DNA of 60,535 nucleotides from Candidatus Martarchaeota archaeon (GTDB lineage Archaea; Micrarchaeota; Micrarchaeia; Micrarchaeales; CABMGC01): NCBI GenBank assembly GCA_023476545.1, contig JAMCYP010000021.1, positions 1 to 60,535 of the forward strand, read 5' to 3'. Shown piece by piece: positions 42,344 to 50,343 of this stretch (position 1 is its first letter; each line of letters starts with the position of its first letter). The notes under the pieces were generated by a model. It saw only the letters and a program-made list of their open reading frames with translations, ran no database searches and was not told where the DNA came from. The position numbers and the translations under genes were made by a program.

Positions 42344-42362
42344 AATGCCTTTACCAGGCATT
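42344..42362. repeat. Perfect 7-bp inverted repeat between btpA-like gene and trpS
   Basis: AATGCCT and AGGCATT flank TTACC. It lies upstream of both TATA boxes (42304-42314 minus and about 42393-42400 plus), so it is not in either leader. An operator for the divergent pair is possible. No other evidence is available. Confidence 0.35.
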
Positions 42363-42445
42363 TTACATTCCAAACAAATAACAGAGTTATACTTATAAAT
42401 GGGGAAATTTCTTATCTAATAGCTTTATCAACTAATGTGAATAAG

Positions 42446-43648
42446 ATGTCTACTAGACAGAAGGATACGGCTGAGATCGCCGGAGGGGCTTCGCTCAAAG
42501 AACTGTCGCGGGGCCGAGAGGTCTCAATCAGGGGTAATGCTGTGGCACTAGACGAGGCAAACGCCAAGCTCATAAACACATTCGGCGCGGCTAGCGTGAA
42601 GGATCTGAAAGAGGTTCCCGACTTCTACACATTCAGCAATGAGCTAATCGTTTCCCACAGGGACTTCGACAGATACTATACCAGGCTGCTTTCCGGAGAA
42701 AGGAGCGCAATAGTGTCGGGACTGAATCCAAGCGCAACAATACACATAGGTCACATCCCTGTATTCGATACGAACCTCTACTTCCAGCAGAAACACGGTG
42801 TTGAGGTCTTCATACCCTTCTCAGATGACGAGAGCTACGTCTCGCTCAAGATTAAGACGCAGGAGGAGGGGTTGAAGTACGCGCTACAGCTGACGAGAAG
42901 CATGCTCGCCTACGGATTCGACACAAGGAGGACGCATGTGATAATTGACCAGATATACACCAACATATACAACCTTGCGATAAAGCTCTCGCGCAGCATC
43001 ACAATGTCTGAGGTCAAGTCCGTATACAGCTATACCAACGACCAGAATACAGGATTGCACTTCTATCCGGCGATACAGTCCGCACACGTGCTGCTTCCAA
43101 ACCAGTTCGGGATGAGCAACGTGCTCGTTCCTATAGGACCTGACGAGGATGCGCACCTGAGAATATGCAGAGACATAGCTGACAGGTTCAAGTACGAGAA
43201 GCCGGCGGTTCTTCACTCCAAGTTCCTGCCCGGCGTCGATGGGGAAAAGATGTCAAAATCGAGAGGCAATGCGGTCTTCTTCCTTGACCCGGCAAAGGAG
43301 GTAAAGAGGAAGATAATGTCCGCATTTAGCGGAGGCAGGGGCACAGTAGAGGAGCATAGACGTCTGGGCGGCAATCCGGACGTTGATGTAGCCTACATGT
43401 ACCTCAAGAGCTATTTCTTGAAGGCGGAGGAGGCAAAGCAGCTCTACGCTGATTACAAGCAGGGTAAGCTGTTGAGCGGAGAGATGAAAAAGATGCTTCT
43501 GGAGCACGTACAGGCGCGCATAGACGACTTCCAACACAAGTACGAGAAGGTCACGGAGAGCGACATCGAGAAGGTTGTAATGAGGAACGAGGATGTCGAT
43601 CTCAAGTCGCTGATAGACAGGTCTGGCGCGTTCTCTACGAAGAAGTGA
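42446..43648 (+). CDS. trpS: Tryptophanyl-tRNA synthetase (TrpRS family), complete motifs
   Basis: This class Ic synthetase should charge tRNA-Trp. Archaeal TrpRS landmarks are present: SNELIVSHRDFDRYYTRLL, the HIGH motif in PSATIHIGHIPVF, FIPFSDDESYVSLK, the FHYPAIQSAH-like pocket and RDIADRFKYEKPAVLHSKFL. It also has a full KMSKS loop (GEKMSKSRGNA) and SGGRGTVEEHRRLGGNPDVD. The usual GPSG before HIGH is NPSA. The start is uncertain: GTG 42437 or ATG 42446, with TATA near 42393-42400. It is followed 15 nt later by a paralog with a damaged KMSKS. Confidence 0.82.
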   Translation: MSTRQKDTAEIAGGASLKELSRGREVSIRGNAVALDEANAKLINTFGAASVKDLKEVPDFYTFSNELIVSHRDFDRYYTRLLSGERSAIVSGLNPSATIHIGHIPVFDTNLYFQQKHGVEVFIPFSDDESYVSLKIKTQEEGLKYALQLTRSMLAYGFDTRRTHVIIDQIYTNIYNLAIKLSRSITMSEVKSVYSYTNDQNTGLHFYPAIQSAHVLLPNQFGMSNVLVPIGPDEDAHLRICRDIADRFKYEKPAVLHSKFLPGVDGEKMSKSRGNAVFFLDPAKEVKRKIMSAFSGGRGTVEEHRRLGGNPDVDVAYMYLKSYFLKAEEAKQLYADYKQGKLLSGEMKKMLLEHVQARIDDFQHKYEKVTESDIEKVVMRNEDVDLKSLIDRSGAFSTKK

Positions 43649-43663
43649 GCGCTCGGTGGGCGC

Positions 43664-44752
43664 ATGAGAGCGGAGAAAGAGATGCCTGCAAACGCGGGCG
43701 AATTGGTAAAACCCAGCGACGACAACATAAAGCTTGTAGAATTGTTTGGCGCCACCAAGGTAACTAATAAGGGCCAGTTTCCAGATTTCCAGGCCTTCAG
43801 GGCGGGCCTCGTCTACTCACACAGGGGGGCCGACGAATTCTATTCAAGGATCTTAAAGAATGAAGAAAGCGCCATAGTGTCCGGATTCAACTCCAAGGTC
43901 GTCCTGCATCTGGGTCACGCTGCGATACTCGGTATGGATTTGGAGTTCCAGAGAAAATACGGGACAGAGGTCTTCATACCGATCTCTGATGATGAGAGCT
44001 ATCTGCTTTCGAAGGCGAAGAGCCCTGAGGAAAGCGTGGGCTCGGCCTTTAGGCTGATCAGGTCGCTTCTTGCCTTTGGTTTCGACCCAAGCAAGACCAG
44101 GTTCATAGTCAACCAGCTGCGTAGCGACGTGTACAATCTCGCCATGAAGCTCTCGAGAGGGCTTACGGCCTCTGAAATAAAGGCGATTTACGGATTCGGA
44201 GACGAGCAGAATATTGGCATGTTCTTCTACCCAGCGGTACAGGCCGCGCAGCTTGTTGCACCGCAGCTTTCCGGGATAAGAAACACGCTGGTTCCGATAG
44301 GCCCGAACGAAGACGTGTACCTGCGCGCCTGCAGGGATGTAACCTCGCGCTTCGGGTATGAGAAGCCTGCTGTCCTTCACTTCAAGTTTCTGCCGGGGAT
44401 AGATGGTAGGACAATGTCCTCGTCAAAAGGCAACGCCATAACGTTTTTGGATGACGAGGACACTCTCCGCAAGAAACTTGCTGCGCATCCAGATGATGGG
44501 AGCGTGTCGTTTCTCTATCTCAAGAGCTACTTTTCGCACGATGCGGCTGCGATGCAGGCGTGCTCTGACTTCTTAGAGGGCAAAACAAAGGGCGAAGAGT
44601 TAAGGGAGGTGCTGCTCGGTCAACTGTTGCAGCTCACAAAAGAGTTTCAGGATCGTTATATGAAAACAGATGAGACAGACGTAGAAAAAGTGCTGCTCAC
44701 CAACGAGGGCACAGACCTGAGAGCGATGCTTCGAAAGCTCAACATAGTATGA
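43664..44752 (+). CDS. TrpRS paralog lacking KMSKS lysines
   Basis: The 362-residue protein aligns along its whole length with the preceding TrpRS (for example ISDDESYLLSKAKSPEESVG and RFGYEKPAVLHFKFLPGIDG). HLGH is kept, but the catalytic loop is GRTMSSSKGNA, so both lysines of KMSKS are lost. The PS-A before HIGH has become SKV. About 35 residues are missing between the KMSKS region and the C-terminus, including the GGRGT block. Normal aminoacylation is therefore unlikely. It may regulate, bind a ligand or tRNA, or partner with TrpRS. It arose by tandem duplication. Confidence 0.78.
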   Translation: MRAEKEMPANAGELVKPSDDNIKLVELFGATKVTNKGQFPDFQAFRAGLVYSHRGADEFYSRILKNEESAIVSGFNSKVVLHLGHAAILGMDLEFQRKYGTEVFIPISDDESYLLSKAKSPEESVGSAFRLIRSLLAFGFDPSKTRFIVNQLRSDVYNLAMKLSRGLTASEIKAIYGFGDEQNIGMFFYPAVQAAQLVAPQLSGIRNTLVPIGPNEDVYLRACRDVTSRFGYEKPAVLHFKFLPGIDGRTMSSSKGNAITFLDDEDTLRKKLAAHPDDGSVSFLYLKSYFSHDAAAMQACSDFLEGKTKGEELREVLLGQLLQLTKEFQDRYMKTDETDVEKVLLTNEGTDLRAMLRKLNIV

Positions 44753-44809
44753 TGCGTGCCGGTGTGAAGAAAAACATTTAAGACTAGTTATCGCTGTATG
44801 TCTGACTGC

Positions 44810-45583
44810 ATGAAGAACTATATCGTGATAGTCAGCGACTGCAGCGACGTCGCATACAATGAAATGCGTGCGGCAATCGCAAACGAACTGGATGCGCTGG
44901 GGAGCGCTGACGATGTTGTTGTTGAACCGGTGGTGAGCGCCGCCCCATTCTCAATAATAAATGGTGCGTTTCTTGTCAGGCTGATGGCCGAGATATACCC
45001 TCCGGCCCGCACGACAATGCTCGTGGTGCTGAATCCGAGCAAGGTCAGGCCCGAACGCATTGCAGGGGAAACCAAGAACGGCTTCAAGTTCGTGGGCGCA
45101 AACACCGGCACACTCAACTGGCTGATAAATGACTTTGGCCTCAAAAAGCTTTACGAACTGCGCGATCCCGGGTTCGTGTCGTTCGGCGGCAAATACGTTC
45201 ATTCACCAGCGGCCGCAAAGGTTGCCACAGGTATCGAGTTCGAGAAGGTGGGCAACCCAATCGATCCGAACGTGATCAGTAAGTTCAAGATAGAGGACGG
45301 TACCGCGGTACACATAGATAATTTTGGACTCGTGAAGATAAAGGGGAAACCACCCTCATTTAATGAGGGACAGAAGCTAAGCATCTACGTGAACAATACA
45401 ATGCGCTTCGAGGCCGTGTACGCAAACAGGATGATGAACCTGGATGACGGTGTGACCGCGCTCTACAGGGGAAGCTCGCTTGGCGGTATGCCAGAAATAG
45501 GAATGGTGAGGAAGACGGATGGCGCAAAACTCCTTGGCATAAAGATCGGTGACATGGTCAGGTGGGAGACGAGCTCCAGGTAG
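44810..45583 (+). CDS. SAM hydrolase/DUF62-like protein, divergent
   Basis: The two-domain layout follows the S-adenosylmethionine hydrolase/halogenase family (DUF62). The N-domain starts YIVIVSDCSDVAYNEM. The family VVDPGVG block has become VVLNPSKVRPERIAGETKNG. The substrate loop FVGANTGTLNWLINDFG corresponds to the VxPDNGLL block. The C-domain is a beta barrel containing VHIDNFGLVKIKG. The altered DPGVG leaves SAM cleavage uncertain. ATG 44810 fits the ATTTAAGA box at 44776-44783 better than ATG 44798. It lies 57 nt after the TrpRS paralog with its own promoter. Confidence 0.68.
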   Translation: MKNYIVIVSDCSDVAYNEMRAAIANELDALGSADDVVVEPVVSAAPFSIINGAFLVRLMAEIYPPARTTMLVVLNPSKVRPERIAGETKNGFKFVGANTGTLNWLINDFGLKKLYELRDPGFVSFGGKYVHSPAAAKVATGIEFEKVGNPIDPNVISKFKIEDGTAVHIDNFGLVKIKGKPPSFNEGQKLSIYVNNTMRFEAVYANRMMNLDDGVTALYRGSSLGGMPEIGMVRKTDGAKLLGIKIGDMVRWETSSR

Positions 45584-45660
45584 GCCTTTCCATTGCCGTT
45601 CAATCGCTTTTTAAACCTTGCCAACCACAGTAAGCATGTGGTACAGATGAGGCGCTTATC

Positions 45661-46578
45661 TTGGAAAGAGACTATCTCTACGTACTGCTGGCGATATTGA
45701 TATGGTCCACGCAAGCGTTTGTCACAAAACTGCTTGTGACATCGCTTAGCCCAGTTATTGTATATTTCTTCTCGTCTCTGCTCGCCGGGGCGACCCTTCT
45801 TATCCTCTATTTCCTGCTCAACAAAGGCGCTTCCGCCAGACGCATCTTCAAAAAGCCAGGAAAGATACTGATAATATCCGTGCTTCTCGGCGCGTCGAAC
45901 CTCCTACTCTTCACTTCCTTTTCCATGCTCCAGGCGTCGAGCGTGGTGATCACGCTCTACGTGTACCCGATACTGATGGCCATCTTCAACTCCCTACTGT
46001 TCACCAAGAAGTTTGAGACCAGAGAGCTCGTTGGCGTGCTTTTCGGATTTCTCGGCATTTTCATATTCGCTACCGGAGGCTCTTTGACCACGCTGCACAT
46101 AGAAAGCTCCTACGGCTACCTCATGGTGCTCGGAGGCGCAGTGGCGTGGGCGCTCTATCTCATAGTGCAGAAGCACTTCGGTCTCGAAGTGGTGAGCTCA
46201 AACGGGCTCGCATTCCTCATATCCGCGCTCTTCGCCCTCCCGCTCCTCACCCTCATAAACCTCAGTGGAATCTACAGCATATCCAACCCGCAGATACTCG
46301 TGATGCTGCTATATTTCAGCGTGATGACCTTCGGAATAGCAAACATACTCTACCTCAATGGGCTGAGGAAGGTCAGGGTGATAAACGGGGCTCTGGGTAG
46401 CTACCTAACTCCTGTCATAGCGGTTATTCTGAACTATCTTGTGCTAGGCGAACTGATCTTCTGGTACGATATAGTGCCTATCTTGTTTGTCTTCATTGGC
46501 TTCTTGGTTATCAATTGGAACGCGGTGAGCGCTGCGCTTCCGAAGCTTCGAGGCCATGGTCCCAGTTTTGGTCAATAG
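45661..46578 (+). CDS. EamA/DMT superfamily transporter
   Basis: The 305-residue protein has about 10 transmembrane helices in two EamA repeats. The first has LLAILIWSTQAFVTKLL and the second LVLGGAVAWALYLIVQKHFG-like segments. It ends with a short basic tail. DMT transporters export amino acids, nucleotide precursors or other metabolites. The substrate is unknown. The start is a TTG at 45661, with CTTTTTAAACC near 45606-45616 as promoter. Its last 7 nt overlap the convergent peptidase gene. Confidence 0.85.
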   Translation: MERDYLYVLLAILIWSTQAFVTKLLVTSLSPVIVYFFSSLLAGATLLILYFLLNKGASARRIFKKPGKILIISVLLGASNLLLFTSFSMLQASSVVITLYVYPILMAIFNSLLFTKKFETRELVGVLFGFLGIFIFATGGSLTTLHIESSYGYLMVLGGAVAWALYLIVQKHFGLEVVSSNGLAFLISALFALPLLTLINLSGIYSISNPQILVMLLYFSVMTFGIANILYLNGLRKVRVINGALGSYLTPVIAVILNYLVLGELIFWYDIVPILFVFIGFLVINWNAVSAALPKLRGHGPSFGQ

Positions 46579-47801
46579 CTCTCCAACAAACCCGTGAGCG
46601 TGCTCTTCACTTTCTCAAGGTCTTTGATGGCGACGAACTCGTTGGTCTTGTGTGCGCTCTCGTTAAAAGTACCATACGATACGGCCGGTATGCCTACTTT
46701 AACAAACGCAGAGGCGTCGTTGCCTCCGTGCCCACCGTAAAGCTGCTTGTCGCCCGTAAGCTGTACCATGCGCTTAACTATGTCCTCGTTTTCCGGGGTG
46801 ACGTACGGTTCTTTTTTCATGATGCTTTTCCGCTCAATCCAGATCTTTAGCCCTCCTTTTACCTCCGCGAGCCCCAGGTCTTTGAGATATCTGAGTTTCT
46901 CAGTCTCGAAGAACCTCTCGAACCGCTCAAACAAGCTGCCCACGCTGCCCTCTGGTATGCATCTTGCGTTGAACGATGCTGCCATCTCATAGGGTATGGT
47001 GTTTGTCACAGCCGGGTTTCCTGCATGTATCGTCGTGATGGAGAACCTACCGGTAAGCTTCCTATCGTACTCGTCTGGTCCCGCGTCAACATATCTGGAA
47101 ACATCGCGCTTTGCAATGTCGCTGAATTTGACGATTCTTTCTAAGAACGGCATACCCAACTGTATAGGATTTACTGCTCGGTGCGGCCAGCCTGCATGGT
47201 ATCCCTTTCCTGTTATCTTGATGGTCGCCCCAAAGCCCCCGCTTGCGCCTACGAACACAAACGGGTCAGCGTCAACAACTACCGCAGACCGGCTTCTTGA
47301 CTTGAAGTGGTCTACAACATAGTCCATGCCGTCAGCAGACCCCACCTCCTCATCGCAGGTCAAGAAGAGTTCTATGTTTGTGCTTGGGCTTGAATCTCTG
47401 ATTGCAGAGAGAATGGCTACAATTGCCCCTTTGTCATCATTGGTTCCGCGACCATACAGCCTGCCATTTTTTTCTACAACTTTGAGAGGGTCTGTGCGCC
47501 ATCCTTCAGAGCTTGTGTCAACGGTGTCGTAGTGCGCGTTTAAAGCCAGGGTGTGCTCGGCTCCGTTATCGAAATATGCCACAATATTTCTCTTTGCCTT
47601 CTTTTCAGCCTCTTTCGGAGTGATGATGTTGATGCGAGTGGCGCCCAGCGACCGGCATTCCTTCTGCAAGAGCTCTGTTATGGCGGTGTAGCCCTCTCCG
47701 CCTTTGCCGTCTTTTATGGCACCGGTTTCCGTAGCTGTGTCTATGGCCACCAATTCCTTCAGAAAGGAGATGTCAGATTCTTTTATCTTTGGCTGGATCA
47801 C
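46572..47801 (-). CDS. M20 family metallopeptidase (ArgE/DapE/CPG2 type)
   Basis: M20 enzymes cleave C-terminal or acyl-amino bonds with two zinc ions. The ligand blocks are complete: LALNAHYDTVD (His, Asp), GRGTNDDKGAIVAIL (bridging Asp), FLTCDEEVGSADG (catalytic Glu and ligand Glu), VVVDADPF and the C-terminal GGHGGNDASAF with its His region. The lid dimerisation domain lies between. At 409 residues it is normal. The start is GTG 47801. Peptide turnover or amino-acid deacylation are the likely roles. Confidence 0.88.
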   Translation of the reverse strand: MIQPKIKESDISFLKELVAIDTATETGAIKDGKGGEGYTAITELLQKECRSLGATRINIITPKEAEKKAKRNIVAYFDNGAEHTLALNAHYDTVDTSSEGWRTDPLKVVEKNGRLYGRGTNDDKGAIVAILSAIRDSSPSTNIELFLTCDEEVGSADGMDYVVDHFKSRSRSAVVVDADPFVFVGASGGFGATIKITGKGYHAGWPHRAVNPIQLGMPFLERIVKFSDIAKRDVSRYVDAGPDEYDRKLTGRFSITTIHAGNPAVTNTIPYEMAASFNARCIPEGSVGSLFERFERFFETEKLRYLKDLGLAEVKGGLKIWIERKSIMKKEPYVTPENEDIVKRMVQLTGDKQLYGGHGGNDASAFVKVGIPAVSYGTFNESAHKTNEFVAIKDLEKVKSTLTGLLESY

Positions 47802-47914
47802 GCATTACACCTTTGTCTCCCATTTGATTATCTGCGCAAGCATTTACTGTTGAAAGAAGGGTTTGTACTTAATAAGAATTGCCTTTATACGTGATATGAA
47901 AGCAATTTGTACAA

Positions 47915-47988
47915 TGCCGCAGGCCGGATTTGAACCAGCAACGTTCCGCTCTTCAGGCGGATGTTCTCCCGGGTTGAACTACTGCGGC
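47915..47988 (-). tRNA. tRNA-Phe (GAA)
   Basis: The acceptor GCCGCAG/CTGCGGC with discriminator A, anticodon stem TCCGC/GCGGA and loop CTGAAGA give anticodon GAA. The T arm is GCTGG-TTCAAAT-CCGGC. There is no intron. The promoter TTATATATAA at about 48011-48020 is centred 26 nt upstream and overlaps the last codons of the homing-endonuclease gene. Confidence 0.94.
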
Positions 47989-48005
47989 ACAGAAAAACAT
48001 CACGC

Positions 48006-48659
48006 TCAATTTATATATAATCTCTTGTAAGCTTTAAACTTTGCAAGATGCTTCTTATTCGAAAATCCAATTTCGTTCATCCATTTTATCAGCATCGGTT
48101 TCCCATAAATTGCAACTCTGTATCCGTTTTTAGTGGTCGCATCGCCTCTTGTATGCGCTCTGAATCCTTTTGAATTCAATAGCTCTTCTAGCTGCATCGC
48201 TAGTTTTTCGCTCATTGTAGTCAATTCGAGTGTGGGATAAGACCTTGTGCTATAGGTCTTTTTACTGAAGAATACGGTTCCATCAGTATCCCAAAGGCCT
48301 CTCACTGTCCATTTTGAATATTTCCAGCCCTTTTCCATAATCGTCTTAGGGATCATTATCTTCCTAGCTTTTCCTGAACCGTGTGGAATTCCAAGTTCAG
48401 TTAAGTTGTTAAATGCGCTTTCTGACTGCAATCTAAGTGTTATCCAATTATGTCCATTGAAATGTCTTACCCTTATTGGATAAGGTTCCTTGTCAAACAA
48501 ATGGTGCATTTTCCTGCGTAGATATAGAAAGTAGTCCTTATCATTACTCGAATCTCCAGTCATCTCAATTCTGTATCTGGAACCATCTGTCCAGAGGTTT
48601 CCATCGCCCATCACCGCTCCGGCAATTTCACACAGGTCTTGTGTTATTTTCGCAGCCAA
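48006..48659 (-). CDS. Free-standing LAGLIDADG homing endonuclease-like protein
   Basis: The 217-residue protein has two LAGLIDADG helices: IAGAVMGDGNLW near residue 12 and VRGLWDTDGTVFF near residue 118. Both carry the acidic residue that would bind the catalytic metal. Basic beta segments between them fit DNA contact. It is not inside an intron or intein. The gene is markedly AT-rich compared with its neighbours, a sign of transfer. It ends 17 nt from tRNA-Phe, and its C-terminal codons form the tRNA promoter. The only nearby start is TTG 48659. It could be an endonuclease or a domesticated regulator of the WhiA/LAGLIDADG-fold type. Confidence 0.82.
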   Translation of the reverse strand: MAAKITQDLCEIAGAVMGDGNLWTDGSRYRIEMTGDSSNDKDYFLYLRRKMHHLFDKEPYPIRVRHFNGHNWITLRLQSESAFNNLTELGIPHGSGKARKIMIPKTIMEKGWKYSKWTVRGLWDTDGTVFFSKKTYSTRSYPTLELTTMSEKLAMQLEELLNSKGFRAHTRGDATTKNGYRVAIYGKPMLIKWMNEIGFSNKKHLAKFKAYKRLYIN

Positions 48660-48708
48660 ATAATCACAATAGTCTTAATTCTTAAGCAAGTAGAGATTTA
48701 TGATACTA

Positions 48709-50262
48709 ATGTCTGTCGATGAAAGATGGCTCAAACTTGGGTCTCTGGCAGAGCTTCTCAACCTCGATGGGGTGGAGTTCCGCCAGTACCAGTTCAACAT
48801 AATCAGCTCCGTTCTCAAGCACGGCAGCACGCTGGTCGTGCTGCCTACGGGCCTAGGCAAGACGCTTATCGGCCTGTCGGTTATCGCAAGCGAGATAGAG
48901 CAGGGCAGACGTGCGCTCCTTCTCGCGCCAACGCGTCCGCTATCCGAGCAGCACTACGCCACCGTGATGAGTGCCATGAAGCTGCCCGAGGAGAGCGTGG
49001 CGCTTCTTCTGGGCTCGGTGGGAAAGAAGCGGAGGAAGGAGCTCGAGCAGAGCGCCAAGCTGATAATAGCGACGCCGCAGACCATAGCCAACGACCTCAA
49101 GTCAGGCAACTTCTCCCTCGCTGATTTTGGAGTGGCGGTCTTCGATGAGTGCCATCGCGCCGTAGGAAAGTACGCATACACTTACATAGCAAACGAGCTT
49201 GCGGTCAGGAATGCGCTTGTGCTGGGGCTTACCGCCTCGCCGGGAAGCAAGAAGGAGAAGATAAACGCGCTCGTTGGCACGCTAAACATAAAGCACATTG
49301 AGGCGCGCATCTCCACCGACCCGGACGTCGTCTCGTACGTGATGCCTAAGTACATGCACGTGGTCAGCGTGCCGCAGAGTTCTACGATAAAGAGCATAGC
49401 CGCGACGCTCAAGCCCGTCGGAGAGGAGAGCCTCGCGAGCCTGAACAAGATGGGGCTCATGAACGCGAAGAACTTCGACCGCATACCGAGGGGTGTGCTG
49501 ATCGCGCTCGGCAACTCGCTCAAGAAGATAAGCGCGCCAGGGTTCAGGTTCGGCGCCTTCTTCAGCTACGTCAAGCTGCTCAACATCTCCCACGCGTACG
49601 ACCTGCTCATGACTGAGGGCATCTACCCCTTCAGCGCGTACATGGACTCGCTCACCGCCCGGGAGGAGAAGAGCCGCGCCGTTGAGAACCTCCTGGCCAA
49701 CAAGAACGTGACGCACGCCATGGCGCTGGCGAAGGAGGCAATAAAGCGCGGGGAGGAGCACGAGAAGGTCAAGGCCGCGATCTCAGTGCTGAAGCAGTAC
49801 AGCGGAAAGAGCGCAATAGTCTTCGTGCAGTATAGGTCTACGATAAAGATGCTCGTCGACGCGTTCCAGGCGAGCGGCATAGACGCGATGCCGTTCGTCG
49901 GCAAGAAGGAGGGAGTGACGCAGGAGAAGCAGAAGAAGGTGATCGAAGAGTTCAGGAACGGGAAGTTCAGCGTGCTGGTCGCCAGCTCCATAGGCGAGGA
50001 GGGCCTCGACATACCCAGCGTAGACCTGGTGCTCTTCTACGAGCCCATACCTAACGAGATACGCAACATACAGCGCAAGGGTCGCACCGCAAGATTCCGG
50101 GCAGGCGACGTCTACATACTTGCGGCGCAGGGCACCAAGGACGAGATATACCTGCACGTGTCCGCTGCGAGGGAGAAGAAGATGCTCTACCTGATAAACG
50201 AGATAAACAGAGAACTCGCGCGCCAGGCCGCTCATGAAGGGCAGACGAGGCTACGGGCATAA
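48709..50262 (+). CDS. Hef-type superfamily 2 helicase without nuclease domain
   Basis: The protein matches the helicase half of archaeal Hef, a relative of FANCM that remodels stalled replication forks. It shows FRQYQFNIISSVLKHGSTLV, Walker A PTGLGKT, LLLAPTRPLSEQH, ATPQTIANDL and the box FDECHRAVG. LGLTASPG follows, then an inserted thumb-like helical domain. Motifs V/VI are SIGEEGLDIPSVDLVLFYEP and QRKGRTARF. At 517 residues it stops where euryarchaeal Hef continues into an XPF-like nuclease. The nuclease must be separate or absent. ATG 48700 is an alternative start. Confidence 0.9.
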   Translation: MSVDERWLKLGSLAELLNLDGVEFRQYQFNIISSVLKHGSTLVVLPTGLGKTLIGLSVIASEIEQGRRALLLAPTRPLSEQHYATVMSAMKLPEESVALLLGSVGKKRRKELEQSAKLIIATPQTIANDLKSGNFSLADFGVAVFDECHRAVGKYAYTYIANELAVRNALVLGLTASPGSKKEKINALVGTLNIKHIEARISTDPDVVSYVMPKYMHVVSVPQSSTIKSIAATLKPVGEESLASLNKMGLMNAKNFDRIPRGVLIALGNSLKKISAPGFRFGAFFSYVKLLNISHAYDLLMTEGIYPFSAYMDSLTAREEKSRAVENLLANKNVTHAMALAKEAIKRGEEHEKVKAAISVLKQYSGKSAIVFVQYRSTIKMLVDAFQASGIDAMPFVGKKEGVTQEKQKKVIEEFRNGKFSVLVASSIGEEGLDIPSVDLVLFYEPIPNEIRNIQRKGRTARFRAGDVYILAAQGTKDEIYLHVSAAREKKMLYLINEINRELARQAAHEGQTRLRA

Positions 50263-50343
50263 CCCTGTTATGCAGCATACGCCCATCGTCTAACTGCCTA
50301 CCGTCGTTTAAAAATACAGTTTGAGTTATCCTACCGACCATTC

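Noticed and set aside
42344-42362. T-box or riboswitch for trpS
   Set aside because: The hairpin lies upstream of the trpS TATA box, so it would not be transcribed with trpS. It is kept only as an inverted repeat.
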